Positions 26,501-34,295 of a stretch of DNA of 64,000 bases are shown in pieces. The notes under the pieces are model-generated. The model saw only the letters and a list, made by a program, of their open reading frames with translations, was not told the origin of the DNA and ran no database searches. Each line of letters begins with the position of its first letter. The stretch's first letter is position 1. A program made the position numbers and the translations under genes. The DNA comes from G965197715 sp965247615 (lineage in GTDB: Bacteria; Chloroflexota; Dehalococcoidia; Lucifugimonadales; UBA1127), in contig OZ252022.1 of the NCBI GenBank assembly GCA_965247615.1, positions 372,001 through 436,000 on the forward strand. Direction: 5' to 3'.

Positions 26501-27056
26501 CGGCGACGGCGTCCGGGAGTACAATGGCGTCCCTCTGCGAATCGTCTACCAAACCTCAACCAACGCCATCCGGCAGGATACCCAAGCCCTCGTTCGCGAT
26601 TGGTGGCGCCAGATAGGCATCGAGACCGAACTGGTGCAGCACGACGCCAGCGTCTTCTTCGGGGGCGACCCCGTGATTGACAAGGAAGCGTCGTACCGCA
26701 GGTTCTTCGCCGACGTGCAGATGTACGCCGGCGGCACCGGCATAGACCCGCAGCAGGCGCTGTCCGCCCCCCTCTGCGAGCATATTTCGAGCCGGGAGAA
26801 CAACTGGTCCCTCGAAAACGTCGCCCGCTCCTGCAACGCGGAGTACGATGCGCTCTTTGCTCTACTGGAACAGACCCAAATCGGCCCGGCGCGGGAGGCG
26901 CTGGTCAAGCTGCTGAACGACACCTACATCCAGAGCTACTACGAGATCCCGCTGGTGGACCGGGGCTTCGTTTCCGCACACCTGAATACGCTGCAAGGCG
27001 TCCGGATCAACGGCTGGGACAGCGAGCTATGGAATATCGCCGAGTGGCGCCGCTAG
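23580..27056 (+). CDS. lipoprotein fusing a PQQ-type beta-propeller to an oligopeptide-type solute-binding protein
   Basis: 1158 residues. The signal peptide ends in lipobox LVAC (Cys35). Then come a VPPTPTPTP linker (about 41-92) and a small helical domain with four spaced Cys (C126, C160, C188 and one near 227). A propeller of about seven or eight blades covers about 250-610, each built on VANGVAYVGSDDRYVYALDA-like and TG..VW/LW motifs (PQQ_2 family). An SBP_bac_5 protein begins near 618 (LTLLYWQAPSILNPHLSAGT; GTGPYRVIDFKPNKQAVYERN; MAIDRSLIATQLYGF) and runs to the end. Both halves look complete. The TTG start has AAGAGG 6 bases upstream. No transporter genes adjoin. Function unknown; the propeller could be a second binding module. 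Confidence 0.85.
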   Translation: MGFTLRAGAALGDFVRRTAWIGLASLLAVSMLVACEDEPAATETPVPVPTATAAAPTPVPPTPTPTLVPPTPTPTPVPPTPTPTPSPVPTATPEESSATGVPVFDIDADTRWVDLFGDFTSGEQSCIRNALGEGPLGAALERRASPEDSTEQWGAALDSCLTEGTELGLSFAVLIGRNEQLSEESKDCLRMWLAELDPANLGGESPPGDAQGEAPPPFGLLVGILECAPELASPGAQGPFDPSDAGEPPRWRHLTEGWVVNAPTVANGVAYVGSDDRYVYALDALSGGVVWRFETGDVIRSSPTVNSGVVYVGSNDNHVYALDAGSGALRWKRDTGAWVQYSPVVSDGLVYVGAMADGGYRVHALDAMTGEEAWVAGVTYPSGTAFTAAVAGGKLYARGDSGEFHTLDASTGELLWSFSAGMGAESPPTVIGGVVYLTSVNTANALDEATGELVWSYGTERFPARDFPAVVSKGAYYFSPDDFIYSLDVATGEPLWSYQADAPINSTPVAADGVVYASSESGRFYALDAATGGLDWSQEPAEWALQSPTVVDGVLYAESSDGLLRALDAATGDEVWQFNKGYFDGIPSYTVAEGVLYVGSLHNGVYAFTAPSRTTDAEEVLTLLYWQAPSILNPHLSAGTKDTEAGSITLEPLANYDPEGNLVPALAAEIPSLENGGLSPDLTSITWTLKDGLKWSDGSDVTAEDVAFTWRYCVDEDTGCTSESSFDGVASVEAIDPLTVKIAFDAPTPYPYNAFVGAVTPIISGAQFADCVGTAATTCEAQNTAPLGTGPYRVIDFKPNKQAVYERNPFYRGAEPYFDRVVLKGGGDAISAARAVLERGEADYAWNLQVEPKTLTEMKAAGLGTLVVSFTSLVERIVLNQTNVDPALEDDRSEYLDGQNPHPFLTFEPIRQAMSMAIDRSLIATQLYGFAAKPTCNLVAGPPNYASTANDACLSQDIEGAKRLLDDNGVLDTDGDGVREYNGVPLRIVYQTSTNAIRQDTQALVRDWWRQIGIETELVQHDASVFFGGDPVIDKEASYRRFFADVQMYAGGTGIDPQQALSAPLCEHISSRENNWSLENVARSCNAEYDALFALLEQTQIGPAREALVKLLNDTYIQSYYEIPLVDRGFVSAHLNTLQGVRINGWDSELWNIAEWRR

Positions 27057-27149
27057 GGGAAGGGTCTGGCCCCTTCCCCTTGGCCTGACGGCCCCTACTC
27101 CCTGTTCCAGCCGGAAGCGTGCGGCAGTCCAACAAAGGAGAAGCGGGCC

Positions 27150-28010
27150 ATGGCAGAGGAAGCCACCTTCGGCGATTTCATCCTCGGGATGGAGGGTCTC
27201 GCGATCATGCGCGCATGGATGGTGGACCCGGTCACCGTCAAGTCCAGAGCGCGGAAGATCGTTGAGGTCGCCGCGCGCCTGGACGAGGAGCCCTGGTCGA
27301 CCCCGATCGCCGGGGGCGAACGGACAGTCACAGCCGGATACGCCGAATGGGCGGCCACCTACGACAGCCCCGGCAACCCCGTGGTGCTCGCCGAGGAGCC
27401 CATTGTGCGCGAGATTATCGCGCGTTACCCCGTCGGCACAGCACTCGACGCGGCATGCGGCTCCGGCAGGCATGCGGCATACCTGGCCTCATTGGGACAC
27501 CGGGTGATTGGGATCGACGCCACGCCCGATATGCTGGACCTGGCGAGGGCGAAGGCGCCGACCGCCCGGTTCGAGACCGCCGATCTTGCGGCGCTCCCCT
27601 TGCCGTATGGGTCGGTGGACCTGGCCGTCTGTGCACTGGCGCTCACCCACTGCGCCGACCTGGGGCCGCCCATCAGCGAGCTTGCGCGGGTCGTGCGGCC
27701 CGGTGGACGCGTGGTCATCACTGATGTCCATCCCGTCCCGGTGATGCTGGGCGGCCAGGCCAGCTACCGGCGCAACGGGACCGAGCTGGGGTTCGTCCGG
27801 AACTACGTTCACCTGGCGTCGGACTACCTGAGCGCGTTCCGAGCGGCGGGACTCGACGTTGTCCAGTGCCTAGAGCCGCTCTGGGGGGAGCAGGAGATCG
27901 CCGCAATCAGATTCGCCGGCGAGATGCCCGACCTGGTGGAGGCTGCGGCCAAAGGCCTGCCCATCCTGATCGTGTGGGAGCTGGAGAAGCCGCCCCTGGC
28001 GGTGTCCTGA
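27150..28010 (+). CDS. class I SAM-dependent methyltransferase
   Basis: 286 residues with an N-terminal helical cap (1-90) before a Methyltransf_11/25 core. Motif I is LDAACGSGRHAAYLASLG, the acidic loop is VIGIDATPDMLDLA, motif III-IV is LPLPYGSVDLAVCALALTH, and RVVRPGGRVVITDVHP follows. The substrate is not evident. ATG 27150 has AAGGAG 10 bases upstream. It sits between the fusion lipoprotein gene and the TPP-controlled operon, apparently as a single gene. Confidence 0.82.
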   Translation: MAEEATFGDFILGMEGLAIMRAWMVDPVTVKSRARKIVEVAARLDEEPWSTPIAGGERTVTAGYAEWAATYDSPGNPVVLAEEPIVREIIARYPVGTALDAACGSGRHAAYLASLGHRVIGIDATPDMLDLARAKAPTARFETADLAALPLPYGSVDLAVCALALTHCADLGPPISELARVVRPGGRVVITDVHPVPVMLGGQASYRRNGTELGFVRNYVHLASDYLSAFRAAGLDVVQCLEPLWGEQEIAAIRFAGEMPDLVEAAAKGLPILIVWELEKPPLAVS

Positions 28011-28041
28011 CTCCACGCAGCAGATCAGCGGCCCGCGGGCA

Positions 28042-28071
28042 TTGACAACAGCCCACGGCTTGCGCTATGCT
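28042..28071 (+). promoter_or_regulatory. sigma-70-type promoter of the thiamine transporter operon
   Basis: TTGACA (28042-28047), 18-base spacer, TATGCT (28066-28071). It predicts a start near 28078, just ahead of the riboswitch. Confidence 0.7.
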
Positions 28072-28091
28072 CGCCAAACAACTTAATACGT

Positions 28092-28185
28092 GCCCGGGGG
28101 GAGCTTGGGAAGCCAGGCTGAGAGGTTCCAGCATGCTGGAACGACCCCGAAAACCTGATCTGGGTAATGCCAGCGGAGGGACGCG
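28092..28185 (+). ncRNA. TPP riboswitch (THI element)
   Basis: The conserved parts occur in order: CCCGGGGGGAGC, GGCTGAGAGG (28116-28125), a P3 hairpin made of the palindrome GTTCCAGCATGCTGGAAC, CGACCCC, then AACCTGATCTGGGTAATGCC and AGCGGAGGGA (to about 28181). CTGAGA and CTGATCTGGGTAAT are the pyrimidine- and pyrophosphate-sensing signatures. It senses thiamine pyrophosphate and should switch off the downstream importer when TPP is plentiful. Confidence 0.95.
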
Positions 28186-28203
28186 GCCCTTGCAGCGCCA
28201 CGC

Positions 28204-28239
28204 GAGCCGTTCCAGTCAGGAGCGGCTCCTTTGTTTTTT
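28204..28239 (+). terminator. riboswitch-controlled intrinsic terminator
   Basis: GAGCCG (28204-28209) pairs with CGGCTC (28223-28228) and is followed by CTTTGTTTTTT. It lies about 20 nt after the TPP aptamer and before thiB, so control is probably by transcription termination rather than by hiding the ribosome site. Confidence 0.75.
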
Positions 28240-28282
28240 CGCAGAGGGGCGAGCACCCTGGGCAGGGTGAAAGAGAGGCCCC

Positions 28283-29332
28283 ATGGCAGCCAAGTCCGGC
28301 GCAATTGCCCTTGTCTTGCTCTCCCTCCTCATCCTGGCCGCGTGCGGCGCCCAGGATGAGGACCGCGAGCTGGTCATCATGACCCATAATAGCTTCGACA
28401 TCGGAGATGACGTCATCGCGGAGTTCGAGGCGGCCAACAACGCCACCATCGTCATCCAAGACGCCGGAGACTCCGGCGCGGTCCTCGTCCGAGCGATCCT
28501 CGAGAAGGGCAACCCCTCCGCCGACCTCCTGTACGGCTTGGACAACACCTATCTGGGCCGCGCCCTGGACGAGGAGATCTTCGACCCCTACGAGCCTCCC
28601 AACATCGGCGTGGTCCCGGAGCACCTCATCCTGGACCCGACCAACCACGTCACGTCCATGGACTACGGCTACGTCTGCCTCAACTTTGACAAGGCGTACC
28701 TGGAAGAGAACAGCATGGCGCCCCCCGCGACCCTGGAGGAGCTGACGACTCCCGATTGGAAGGGCAAGCTGGTGGTGCAGAACCCCGCCTCCTCTTCCCC
28801 CGGCCTCGCCTTTCTCATCGCCACTGTCCACTACTTCGGGGAGGACGATGATTACGACTACCTGGACTACTGGGCCGACCTCAGGGCAAACGACCTTCTC
28901 GTCAAGGACGGCTGGTCAGACGCCTATTACACCGATTTTTCCAAGAACGGCGGAGACCGTCCCCTGGTGGTCAGCTACGCCACCAGCCCCGCCGCCGAGG
29001 TGTTCTTCTCCGAAATTCCCCTGGACGAGGCGCCTACCGGCAACGTCCTCATCGACGGCGCAACCTTCCTGCAGATCGAGGGCATGGGAATCCTCAAGGG
29101 CGCCAACAGCAAGAACCTTGCCAAGAAGTTCATCGACTTTGCCCTGGAGACCCGTTTCCAGGAGGACTTCCCGGACAAGATGTTCGTCTATCCGGTGAAC
29201 CGCAACGCCCAGACGCCAGACTTCTTCCGCTTTGCCGAGGTCCCAACCGCCCCCGCCGCCATCACCGCCGCCGAGATCAGCGAGAAGCGCGAGCAGTGGA
29301 TCGACGAGTGGACTAGGGTCGTTCTCCGGTGA
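28283..29332 (+). CDS. thiB: thiamine ABC transporter, substrate-binding lipoprotein
   Basis: 349 residues. The signal peptide LVLLSLLILAAC ends in a lipobox. The mature protein begins with ELVIMTHNSFDIGDDVIAEF, typical of ThiB (a type II binding protein related to iron-binding FbpA). Further family segments are DLLYGLDNTYLGRAL, TSMDYGYVCLNFDK and PLVVSYATSPAAEVFF. It has AGAGG before ATG and follows the TPP riboswitch, which supports thiamine, TMP or TPP as ligand. It overlaps thiP by 4 nt. Confidence 0.92.
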   Translation: MAAKSGAIALVLLSLLILAACGAQDEDRELVIMTHNSFDIGDDVIAEFEAANNATIVIQDAGDSGAVLVRAILEKGNPSADLLYGLDNTYLGRALDEEIFDPYEPPNIGVVPEHLILDPTNHVTSMDYGYVCLNFDKAYLEENSMAPPATLEELTTPDWKGKLVVQNPASSSPGLAFLIATVHYFGEDDDYDYLDYWADLRANDLLVKDGWSDAYYTDFSKNGGDRPLVVSYATSPAAEVFFSEIPLDEAPTGNVLIDGATFLQIEGMGILKGANSKNLAKKFIDFALETRFQEDFPDKMFVYPVNRNAQTPDFFRFAEVPTAPAAITAAEISEKREQWIDEWTRVVLR

Positions 29333-31008
29333 ACCCAAGGGCATTGGGCGGCATGGCGGGGGCCCGCCGGCTCCTGATCCTCCCGCCCCTTGCCTATCTG
29401 GCCGTCTTCTTCCTCTATCCCCTCCTGGCCATCTTGGCCCGGAGCCTGGACGGCGGCGCCCTGACCCTGCATCCGTTCCAGGCGTTGCTGGGGGACTCCT
29501 ATTACTGGGGCCGCATCTGGTTCACGACGTGGCAGGCTGCGGCTTCCACCGTCCTCACCCTGGCCGTGGGCCTGCCGGTGGCCCACCTCTTCGCCAAGCG
29601 GGAGTTTCCCGGCAAGACCCTCCTGAAGGCCGTGTCCACAGTGCCCTTTGTCATGCCCACCATCGTGGTGGCCATGGGGTTCGTGGCGCTGCTGGGTCCC
29701 CGGGGTCTGGCGAACACAATCCTGATGGGCATCTTCGGTCTGGAGACGCCCCCCATCAGGATTGCCAACTCCCTGCTGGTCATCCTGATAGCCCACGCCT
29801 TCTACAACTACGCTATCGTGGTGCGCATCGTCTCCGCCTTTTGGGCGAACTTGGACCCCCGCGTCGAAGAGTCCGCCGCCATGTTGGGGGCCGGCCCCGT
29901 GGCCAGGTTCCTGCACGTCACCCTCCCGATGCTGCTGCCGCCCATTGCGTCCGCCGCCGTGCTGGTCTTCGCGTTCTCCTTCACGTCCTTTGGAGTGGTG
30001 CTGGTGCTTGGTGGGTCCCAATTCGCCACGCTGGAGGTCTCCATCTACGAGCTGACGGCGAAGCTCTTTCGCCTGGAGCTCGCCGCCGCCCTGGCCATCG
30101 TCCAAATGGTGTTCACCTACGTCTTCCTGCTGGTGTACGCCGGGTTCCAGCAACGATCGGCCATCCCGCTGGGACTGGCGCCGCAGGAGGCCGTTCTGCG
30201 CCGCGTCCGCCGATTCAGAGAGACGACGTTGGTCGTCGTCGTGGTCCTTGGCCTCCTCGTCTTCCTGTCGCCGCTGATAGCCCTGGCCGAGCGCGCGCTG
30301 AGCGCCGGGGACGGCTACTCCCTCATCCACTTCCGCAACCTCTTTCTGAACGACCAAGGCTCCTACTTCTACGTCCCCCCCCAGGCCGCCATGTGGAACT
30401 CCCTGCGCTTTGCCGGCGCGACCATGGCCGTCTCGCTGGCCGTGGGCGCCCCGGCGGCCTACTTCCTCAGCCGGCAACGACGGCGCGGCGCCGGCGCGCT
30501 CGACGCGCTGCTGATGATGCCCCTGGGCGTCTCCGCCGTGATCATGGGATTCGGCTTCCTGGTGGCCTTCAACCGCGGCTTTCTGGACCTCCGGAGCTCC
30601 TGGCTGATAGTGGTCGCCGCACACTCCCTGGTGGCCTACCCGTTCGTGATACGGAGCCTGCTGCCGACGTTGCGGGGGATGCCCCCGCAACTTCGAGAGG
30701 CCGCGGCGCTCCTGGGGGCCTCCCCTCTCCAGACCTTCCTCCACATCGACCTGCCCATCCTATCCCGGGCCATGCTGGTGGGGGCCACCTTCGCCTTCGC
30801 CGTGTCCATGGGCGAGTTCGGGGCTTCGCTGCTGCTGACGCGGCCGGAGTTCGCCACCATGCCGGTGGCCATCTTCCGTTTGCTGTCGCACCCGGGGGCG
30901 GCGAACTTGGGACAGGCCCTGGCCATGAGCAGCCTCCTGATGGCCGTGGTGGCGCTGGGCTTCGTGGCCATTGAGCGGTTCCGCTACCGCGACGCAGGCG
31001 GCTTCTGA
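29329..31008 (+). CDS. thiP: thiamine ABC transporter, permease
   Basis: 559 residues with two BPD_transp_1 halves and about 12 membrane helices. EAA-type loops lie around EESAAMLGAGPVARFLHVTLP and REAAALLGASPLQTFLHIDLP, so both coupling helices are present in one chain, as in ThiP/FbpB. A GTG start at 29329 overlaps the thiB stop (GTGA) and the stop overlaps the thiQ start by one base, showing tight translational coupling. Confidence 0.92.
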   Translation: MNPRALGGMAGARRLLILPPLAYLAVFFLYPLLAILARSLDGGALTLHPFQALLGDSYYWGRIWFTTWQAAASTVLTLAVGLPVAHLFAKREFPGKTLLKAVSTVPFVMPTIVVAMGFVALLGPRGLANTILMGIFGLETPPIRIANSLLVILIAHAFYNYAIVVRIVSAFWANLDPRVEESAAMLGAGPVARFLHVTLPMLLPPIASAAVLVFAFSFTSFGVVLVLGGSQFATLEVSIYELTAKLFRLELAAALAIVQMVFTYVFLLVYAGFQQRSAIPLGLAPQEAVLRRVRRFRETTLVVVVVLGLLVFLSPLIALAERALSAGDGYSLIHFRNLFLNDQGSYFYVPPQAAMWNSLRFAGATMAVSLAVGAPAAYFLSRQRRRGAGALDALLMMPLGVSAVIMGFGFLVAFNRGFLDLRSSWLIVVAAHSLVAYPFVIRSLLPTLRGMPPQLREAAALLGASPLQTFLHIDLPILSRAMLVGATFAFAVSMGEFGASLLLTRPEFATMPVAIFRLLSHPGAANLGQALAMSSLLMAVVALGFVAIERFRYRDAGGF

Positions 31009-32111
31009 TGGCGCTGTTGGAGGTGTCCGGGGTCAGCAAGAGCTTCGACGGCGCTAAGGCCGTGGACGACGTGTCGCTGTCCGCCGAGCAGGGCGAGGTG
31101 GTCTGCCTGCTGGGGCCAAGCGGGTGCGGCAAGACCACGCTGCTGCGGCTAGTGGCCGGCCTTGAAGCGCCGGACCGCGGGGCCATCGCCTTCGACGGCC
31201 GCTCGCTGGAGGGAGTGGCGCCAAGGGATAGGGGCTTTGGCCTCATGTTCCAGGACCTGGCCCTCTTTCCCCACATGGACGTGTACGGCAACGTCTCCTT
31301 CGGCCTCCGCATGCAGGGGCGCTCCAGGGCGGAGGTGTCGGCGCGCGTCGGCGACCTGCTGGAGATCGTGGGGCTGGCCGGCTTCGGTCGGAGGAAGGTC
31401 CACCAGCTCTCGGGGGGCGAACGGCAGCGCGTGGCCCTGGCCCGCTCACTGGCCCCAGAGCCGCGGCTGCTCATGTTCGACGAGCCGCTGGGTTCTCTGG
31501 ACCGCGGCCTCCGGGAGTCGCTGCAGACGCAGGTGCGCTCCATCCTCAAAGAGGTGGACGTGACCGCCCTCTACGTGACCCACGACCGCGACGAGGCCTT
31601 TGCCATGGCGGACTCCATGGTGGTCATGGAAGGTGGGCGGGTTGCTCAGGCCGGCGCCCCGGAAACCCTGTTCCGCTCACCCAGCAGCGCCCTGGTGGCG
31701 AGGTCCATGGGGCTGCGAAACGTCATGGTCGGCGCAGTGCGCCAGGCGGGTGCTCAGACCACCGTGGTGTGCGACGTTGGCGAGCTGCCTGCCCCCAGCC
31801 TGGCGGCCGCGCTCCACACCGCCGGTGGCGAGGCCCTCGCAATCGTCGACGAGCGGCGGGTCTTGCTGTGCGCCCCCGGTGCGAGCGACGCCGACGAGGG
31901 CATCCGGTTGGAGGGAGTGGTGGAGAGCCGGCGGTTCCATGCGGGAGAGATCGAGGTCGTCCTGCGGGTGGGCGTCGGGCGTCTGGTCTGCCTGCTGCCG
32001 CCGGACCGGGCCGCGCCGGAGGTTGGGAGCCGCGTTGTCGCAGCCATCCCGCCGGGCGCGCTGCGCCTGATCCCGCAGGGGCCCCAAACCAGCGCGGGGG
32101 CGGGGGGGTAA
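31008..32111 (+). CDS. thiQ: thiamine ABC transporter, ATP-binding protein
   Basis: 367 residues. Walker A GPSGCGKTTLLR, Q-loop LMFQDLALFPHMDV, signature LSGGERQRVALARSLAPEP, Walker B LLMFDEPLGSLD and H-loop YVTHDRDEA are complete. A roughly 130-residue C-terminal region after residue 235 fits a TOBE-type regulatory domain, longer than in enteric ThiQ. Last gene of the riboswitch operon; its stop lies 4 bases from the convergent small gene. Confidence 0.9.
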   Translation: MALLEVSGVSKSFDGAKAVDDVSLSAEQGEVVCLLGPSGCGKTTLLRLVAGLEAPDRGAIAFDGRSLEGVAPRDRGFGLMFQDLALFPHMDVYGNVSFGLRMQGRSRAEVSARVGDLLEIVGLAGFGRRKVHQLSGGERQRVALARSLAPEPRLLMFDEPLGSLDRGLRESLQTQVRSILKEVDVTALYVTHDRDEAFAMADSMVVMEGGRVAQAGAPETLFRSPSSALVARSMGLRNVMVGAVRQAGAQTTVVCDVGELPAPSLAAALHTAGGEALAIVDERRVLLCAPGASDADEGIRLEGVVESRRFHAGEIEVVLRVGVGRLVCLLPPDRAAPEVGSRVVAAIPPGALRLIPQGPQTSAGAGG

Positions 32112-32115
32112 GAGG

Positions 32116-32346
32116 CTATTCGTCGGCATCTATGTCGTCGTCACTGAGCCATTGGGCCTTCTTGGCAATGAGGATGATGAGACGCCTGGTCTTGCGGCCA
32201 TCCTCCCGTATCTCCGCCATCCTCTGCTCGTGCTGGTCAACTCGCAATGCATTCTGCTCGATGAAGCGTTGCTGTCTGCTGTCGACCTCCGCAAGTATGC
32301 GCTGCGTATCCTCAACTGCGGTGAGCCGGTCTTCCACCGTAGCCAT
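32116..32346 (-). CDS. small coiled-coil protein, unknown
   Basis: 76 residues: a long amphipathic helix (VEDRLTAVEDTQRILAEVDS and on) followed by a short hydrophobic patch (RLIILIAKKAQWL) and an acidic end (SDDDIDADE). AGGAGG lies 5 bases before ATG, so it is very likely expressed. Such small helical proteins often oligomerise. No family recognised. It is downstream of the Cys-rich gene on the same strand, but a 148-nt gap separates them. Confidence 0.6.
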   Translation of the reverse strand: MATVEDRLTAVEDTQRILAEVDSRQQRFIEQNALRVDQHEQRMAEIREDGRKTRRLIILIAKKAQWLSDDDIDADE

Positions 32347-32494
32347 GGGGTCCTCCTGTGTGGTCTGTGCATCTGGTACACCACTGTAGGAGAGAAGTCA
32401 AGGTGGGCGCAGTGAACGGATTTGACACTAACACCAGCTGTAGGAGCGAGCGGCGATCTTGGCGTGCACGTTCACGCTCAGAGGGCCGTGCGTG

Positions 32495-33646
32495 CTAGAC
32501 CTGGTCGCCGGAGTCCGACGTTGACACGGCCTCCACGAACCTGGTCCGGCAGTCCCCGTCCTTGCAGAAGAACACGTCCAGCTCGGCCAGCGGAAGGTCG
32601 TGCCCGGCCGCCTTCACGATCCGCGACACGGAGCCGTAGACGCACCATGCTCCACCGACGACCGCGACGGGGGCGCCCAGCGGCCCCAGCGACAGCGGGA
32701 GGATGGTCAAGGCCGCCGCAGCACCTACGCCGATCCCGGTAGCAACGGCAGTATCCTTGGCGGCATCCATCGCCGCCGTCCCACCTGTCTTCCGTCCACG
32801 CTTCCAATGGAGAAGGTTTACTGTCGCGGAAACCGGCGCTTCCATGGCCAGGGCCAAGAGCCCGCCTTTAGCCGCGCTCTTGGGTGCAGCTTGAACCCCG
32901 GTCTTGATGCCTGACATGCCATTGCCTATCTTTGCCTTGATTAGGTCGGTCTTTGACATGTTTCTCGCACCTCGGGCAAGGTTCTTTGCATGGCTCTCGA
33001 GAATCACGTTGCTCGCGTCCCTGGCGAGGTGGGGAGCGTTGCGTACGGATTGTATGTGGCTCACGTCTTTTCTGTGCAGGAAGTCCCGGACCGCACGTTC
33101 GCCCGCGTTCTTTATCTGTTGGGGAACTTTGTTGAAGAGCTTCCGGGCCTCCGCCGACGGTCGGAATCCACGGACGCCCCCCACGCCCCTTGTGCGAAAC
33201 AGATTCTGCGTCTCTGCGCTCAGGCTCTTCCATGTGACGCCCCTGGGCATGGAAGCGGTTGCCGCGGCGGTTGGTCCGCCTGCGTGTGGTCCACGTTTGT
33301 GGGCGCAGGTTTGATCGGGACCGTCATCCGCGTCGACCCAAACGTAGAACTTCTGGGCCGCAGTCCGCGTGCCCTCTGGTATGGCCGCGCTGCAATAGCC
33401 GCAGCGCGCCTCGTCCCCGTTGACCTTCCGCTGCGCGTATGGCCTGCTGAGCCATCGAGCGAAGCACGGCTCCTCGCGGCCCTTCATCCGGCACGTCACG
33501 CAGTCGACGCAGAAGTTATCGTAGTTGCGTCTGCGGAAGCCCATCGGCATCTCCACGGGCACCTGGGATAGGCACAGCGCGCCGAAGGGGATCTCGTGAC
33601 GGCACTCTGAGCAGAACAGGTAGTCCTCAGCAATCAACCGATACAT
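32495..33646 (-). CDS. Cys-rich protein with C-terminal hydrophobic glycine-rich segment, unknown
   Basis: 383 residues. The N-terminal ~110 contain CSEC (12-15), Cys25, CVDC (46-49), Cys52, Cys61 and CGYC (82-85), suggesting zinc-ribbon-like metal sites. A basic middle follows (KSLSAETQNLF; RKDVSHIQSVRN; RGARNMSKTDLIKAKIG). Then two hydrophobic Gly/Ala-rich stretches appear, near GGLLALAMEAPVSATVNLL and VATGIGVGAAAALTILPLSL, the latter like membrane-inserting Gly-zippers. GAGGAGG lies 8 bases before ATG. It follows the RHH regulator gene by 121 nt on the same strand. A toxin or effector role is conceivable but not shown. Confidence 0.6.
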   Translation of the reverse strand: MYRLIAEDYLFCSECRHEIPFGALCLSQVPVEMPMGFRRRNYDNFCVDCVTCRMKGREEPCFARWLSRPYAQRKVNGDEARCGYCSAAIPEGTRTAAQKFYVWVDADDGPDQTCAHKRGPHAGGPTAAATASMPRGVTWKSLSAETQNLFRTRGVGGVRGFRPSAEARKLFNKVPQQIKNAGERAVRDFLHRKDVSHIQSVRNAPHLARDASNVILESHAKNLARGARNMSKTDLIKAKIGNGMSGIKTGVQAAPKSAAKGGLLALAMEAPVSATVNLLHWKRGRKTGGTAAMDAAKDTAVATGIGVGAAAALTILPLSLGPLGAPVAVVGGAWCVYGSVSRIVKAAGHDLPLAELDVFFCKDGDCRTRFVEAVSTSDSGDQV

Positions 33647-33767
33647 TCCGTAGCCTCCTCGTTTGTCTTTTGCCGCGTATCTGCCGTAGGCCTCGACGAG
33701 CCTAGGTTGGATGCACGCAAAGGGGTCGAGCGCGAGGTGGGCGCACTCGGGCGAACCCTCGGCGGCA

Positions 33768-34232
33768 TCAGCTTGGCGTCTCGCCCGACTCCTCGTCCAG
33801 GAGGCGGCTCAGCTTCTCGCGGGCGTTCCGGATCACCTGCGACTGCTCCGTGATCTTCTCGAACAGCCCCGCTCTGGCCTTGATCCCTTCTTCGATGAGG
33901 AAAGCCGCCGCCTTCGATCTGCTGTTCGTGAGACCGCAGGCCACGAGATCATCGAGTCTGCCGAGGCTCTCCTCGCTCACACGCACCATTACCACGGAGT
34001 TGCGCGACTTCTGCACCGACCTGATGCTGTCGCGGACCGACTCCCCGACGCTGTTCGCAACGCCCTTCCCTTTCCCCAAGGCGTCCCGAACCGCCCGGTC
34101 TACATCCTCCAACTCCTCGAGAGCCCCCGTGAGGATCCCGGGCCATTCCTTCGACCGCGCGTTGTCCATGTCACTCTCTTGCGGGTCCTCCCGCCGATCT
34201 TCGTCGCGTTCGGCACTGTCGCTCTGTATCAT
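33768..34232 (-). CDS. ribbon-helix-helix-like DNA-binding protein
   Basis: 154 residues. A hydrophilic N-terminal half (acidic, then GKGKGVANSVGESVRDSIRS) precedes a CopG/MetJ-type RHH unit at about 78-125: strand SVVMVRVS, helix EESLGRLDDLVACGL, then SRSKAAAFLIEEGIKAR. A helical tail follows. The gene start is about 20 nt from a palindrome that overlaps its own promoter, which fits autorepression like that of antitoxins. It is followed by the Cys-rich membrane-type protein gene; the pair looks like a regulator-effector unit. Confidence 0.7.
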   Translation of the reverse strand: MIQSDSAERDEDRREDPQESDMDNARSKEWPGILTGALEELEDVDRAVRDALGKGKGVANSVGESVRDSIRSVQKSRNSVVMVRVSEESLGRLDDLVACGLTNSRSKAAAFLIEEGIKARAGLFEKITEQSQVIRNAREKLSRLLDEESGETPS

Positions 34233-34251
34233 GACATCACCATGCTCTTAT

Positions 34252-34275
34252 TAGTGAATTACATGTAACATACTA
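34252..34275 (-). promoter_or_regulatory. operator-like palindrome overlapping the promoter
   Basis: The core TTACATGTAA (34259-34268) is a perfect palindrome. It is flanked at 3-base spacing by TAGT (34252-34255) and ACTA (34272-34275), giving a 24-bp dyad in an otherwise GC-rich region. The promoter -10 (34267-34272) lies inside it. Likely binding site of the adjacent RHH protein. Confidence 0.65.
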
Positions 34276-34295
34276 CTAACGCTACGGACTGTCAA
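34267..34295 (-). promoter_or_regulatory. sigma-70-type promoter of the RHH gene
   Basis: On the minus strand TTGACA (34295-34290), 17-base spacer, TATGTT (34272-34267). Near-consensus and about 35 nt before the ATG. Confidence 0.75.

Noticed and set aside
28092..28185. Other riboswitch classes for the leader before thiB
   Set aside because: CTGAGA and CTGATCTGGGTAAT signatures and the downstream thiamine transporter make TPP unambiguous.
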